A stretch of 64,000 nt of DNA, taken from contig JADJQZ010000001.1 in the NCBI GenBank assembly GCA_016712465.1, positions 3,286,001-3,350,000 on the forward strand. The letters are read 5' to 3'. Positions 63,787 through 64,000 of the stretch are shown here, one piece after another. The position numbers were made by a program, and so were the translations under genes. This DNA comes from Candidatus Obscuribacter sp. (GTDB taxonomy: Bacteria > Cyanobacteriota > Vampirovibrionia > Obscuribacterales > Obscuribacteraceae). Position 1 is the stretch's first letter, and each line of letters opens with the position of its first letter. The notes beneath the pieces were generated by a model. It searched no databases, was not told the origin of the DNA, and saw only the letters and a list, made by a program, of their open reading frames with translations.

Positions 63787-64000
63787 GTCACACCATTTCA
63801 GAGAGTCGCCAGCTTCTCAGGAGAGCAACACCCAGCTTCTACGCGAATCGTCGCCAGCCCCCTACATCACACCGCAATAAGCTGAAAGGGAATGCAAACT
63901 TACCTAAAAAGGGGAAGAAAGCACCAGGAGCACCGACACACTACTCAACCAGAATCCTCGCAACCGCTCCCTTTGCATGGTCCGTGAATATTTTCAGCGC
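63787..64000. other. Non-coding end of the window
   Basis: Two related stretches (GTCGCCAGCTTCTC near 63806 and CAGCTTCTACGCGAATCGTCGCCAG near 63831) repeat a CGTCGCCAG-type word. No gene, RNA or terminator is recognised. Confidence 0.35.

Overview
The window is a bacterial chromosome segment of moderately high GC in which almost every base is coding. The likely source is a non-photosynthetic relative of the cyanobacteria (Melainabacteria/Vampirovibrionia, Obscuribacter-like). I infer this from the style of the gene set: many secreted TPR proteins, caspase-like and calpain-like proteins, long disordered proteins with a terminal LysM, a LOV-domain kinase, and a mixture of signal peptides and one lipobox. 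No rRNA, tRNA or marker phylogeny is available here, so the assignment is tentative. Start-codon use is broad, with ATG, GTG and TTG, and probably one ATA and one CTG.

Layout. 0-6.6 kb: DJ-1/PfpI protein, a degenerate RNase-T-like exonuclease, a secreted TPR-matrixin metalloprotease, a HEAT protein, and a two-gene unit of a secreted coiled-coil protein plus an EF-hand/calpain-like pseudoprotease. 6.8-11.9 kb: a small secreted protein and an overlapping pair encoding a DnaQ-GIY-YIG fusion and a PD-(D/E)XK/XPD-type iron-sulfur helicase. 12.1-21.8 kb: the most striking block. Two cassettes, each with one alpha/beta hydrolase and one caspase-TPR protein, lie on opposite sides of dnaK and are transcribed away from it. 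In one cassette the hydrolase has lost its nucleophile (Ser to Ala) while the caspase keeps His/Cys. In the other the hydrolase is intact while the caspase has lost its Cys. 21.8-31.3 kb: degenerate GGDEF protein, lipoprotein, beta-oxidation bifunctional enzyme, quinone-oxidoreductase-like protein, ribokinase-family kinase and two secreted TPR proteins.

31.4-36.4 kb: three minus-strand genes. Two are very long disordered proteins with 11-aa and 13-aa tandem repeats (one ending in LysM), and between them is a secreted TPR protein. A 12-bp homopolymer sits just upstream of the LysM gene. 36.4-41.7 kb: a light and stress signalling block with an OmpR-type regulator divergent from an apparent operon of an epimerase-like protein, a LOV histidine kinase carrying the photoactive-Cys motif, and a sigma-70-family factor, followed convergently by a third, intact alpha/beta hydrolase. 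42-46 kb: small genes, RtcB RNA ligase and a glycosyltransferase. 46.3-51.6 kb: a co-directional phosphorelay (single receiver, CHASE3 hybrid kinase, receiver-HPt-receiver-GGDEF protein). 51.7-54.4 kb: a gluzincin-type membrane protease, a membrane-tethered endonuclease/exonuclease/phosphatase-fold protein and a secreted TPR protein.

54.7-62.8 kb is a mobile-element region. It holds one apparently intact IS21-family element with a 6-bp target duplication and arrayed 19-bp end repeats, a truncated tyrosine integrase, and a second, decaying IS21-like element with frameshifts in istB and in a Cys-rich accessory ORF. The window ends with a LolA/DUF2092-like protein of uncertain function.
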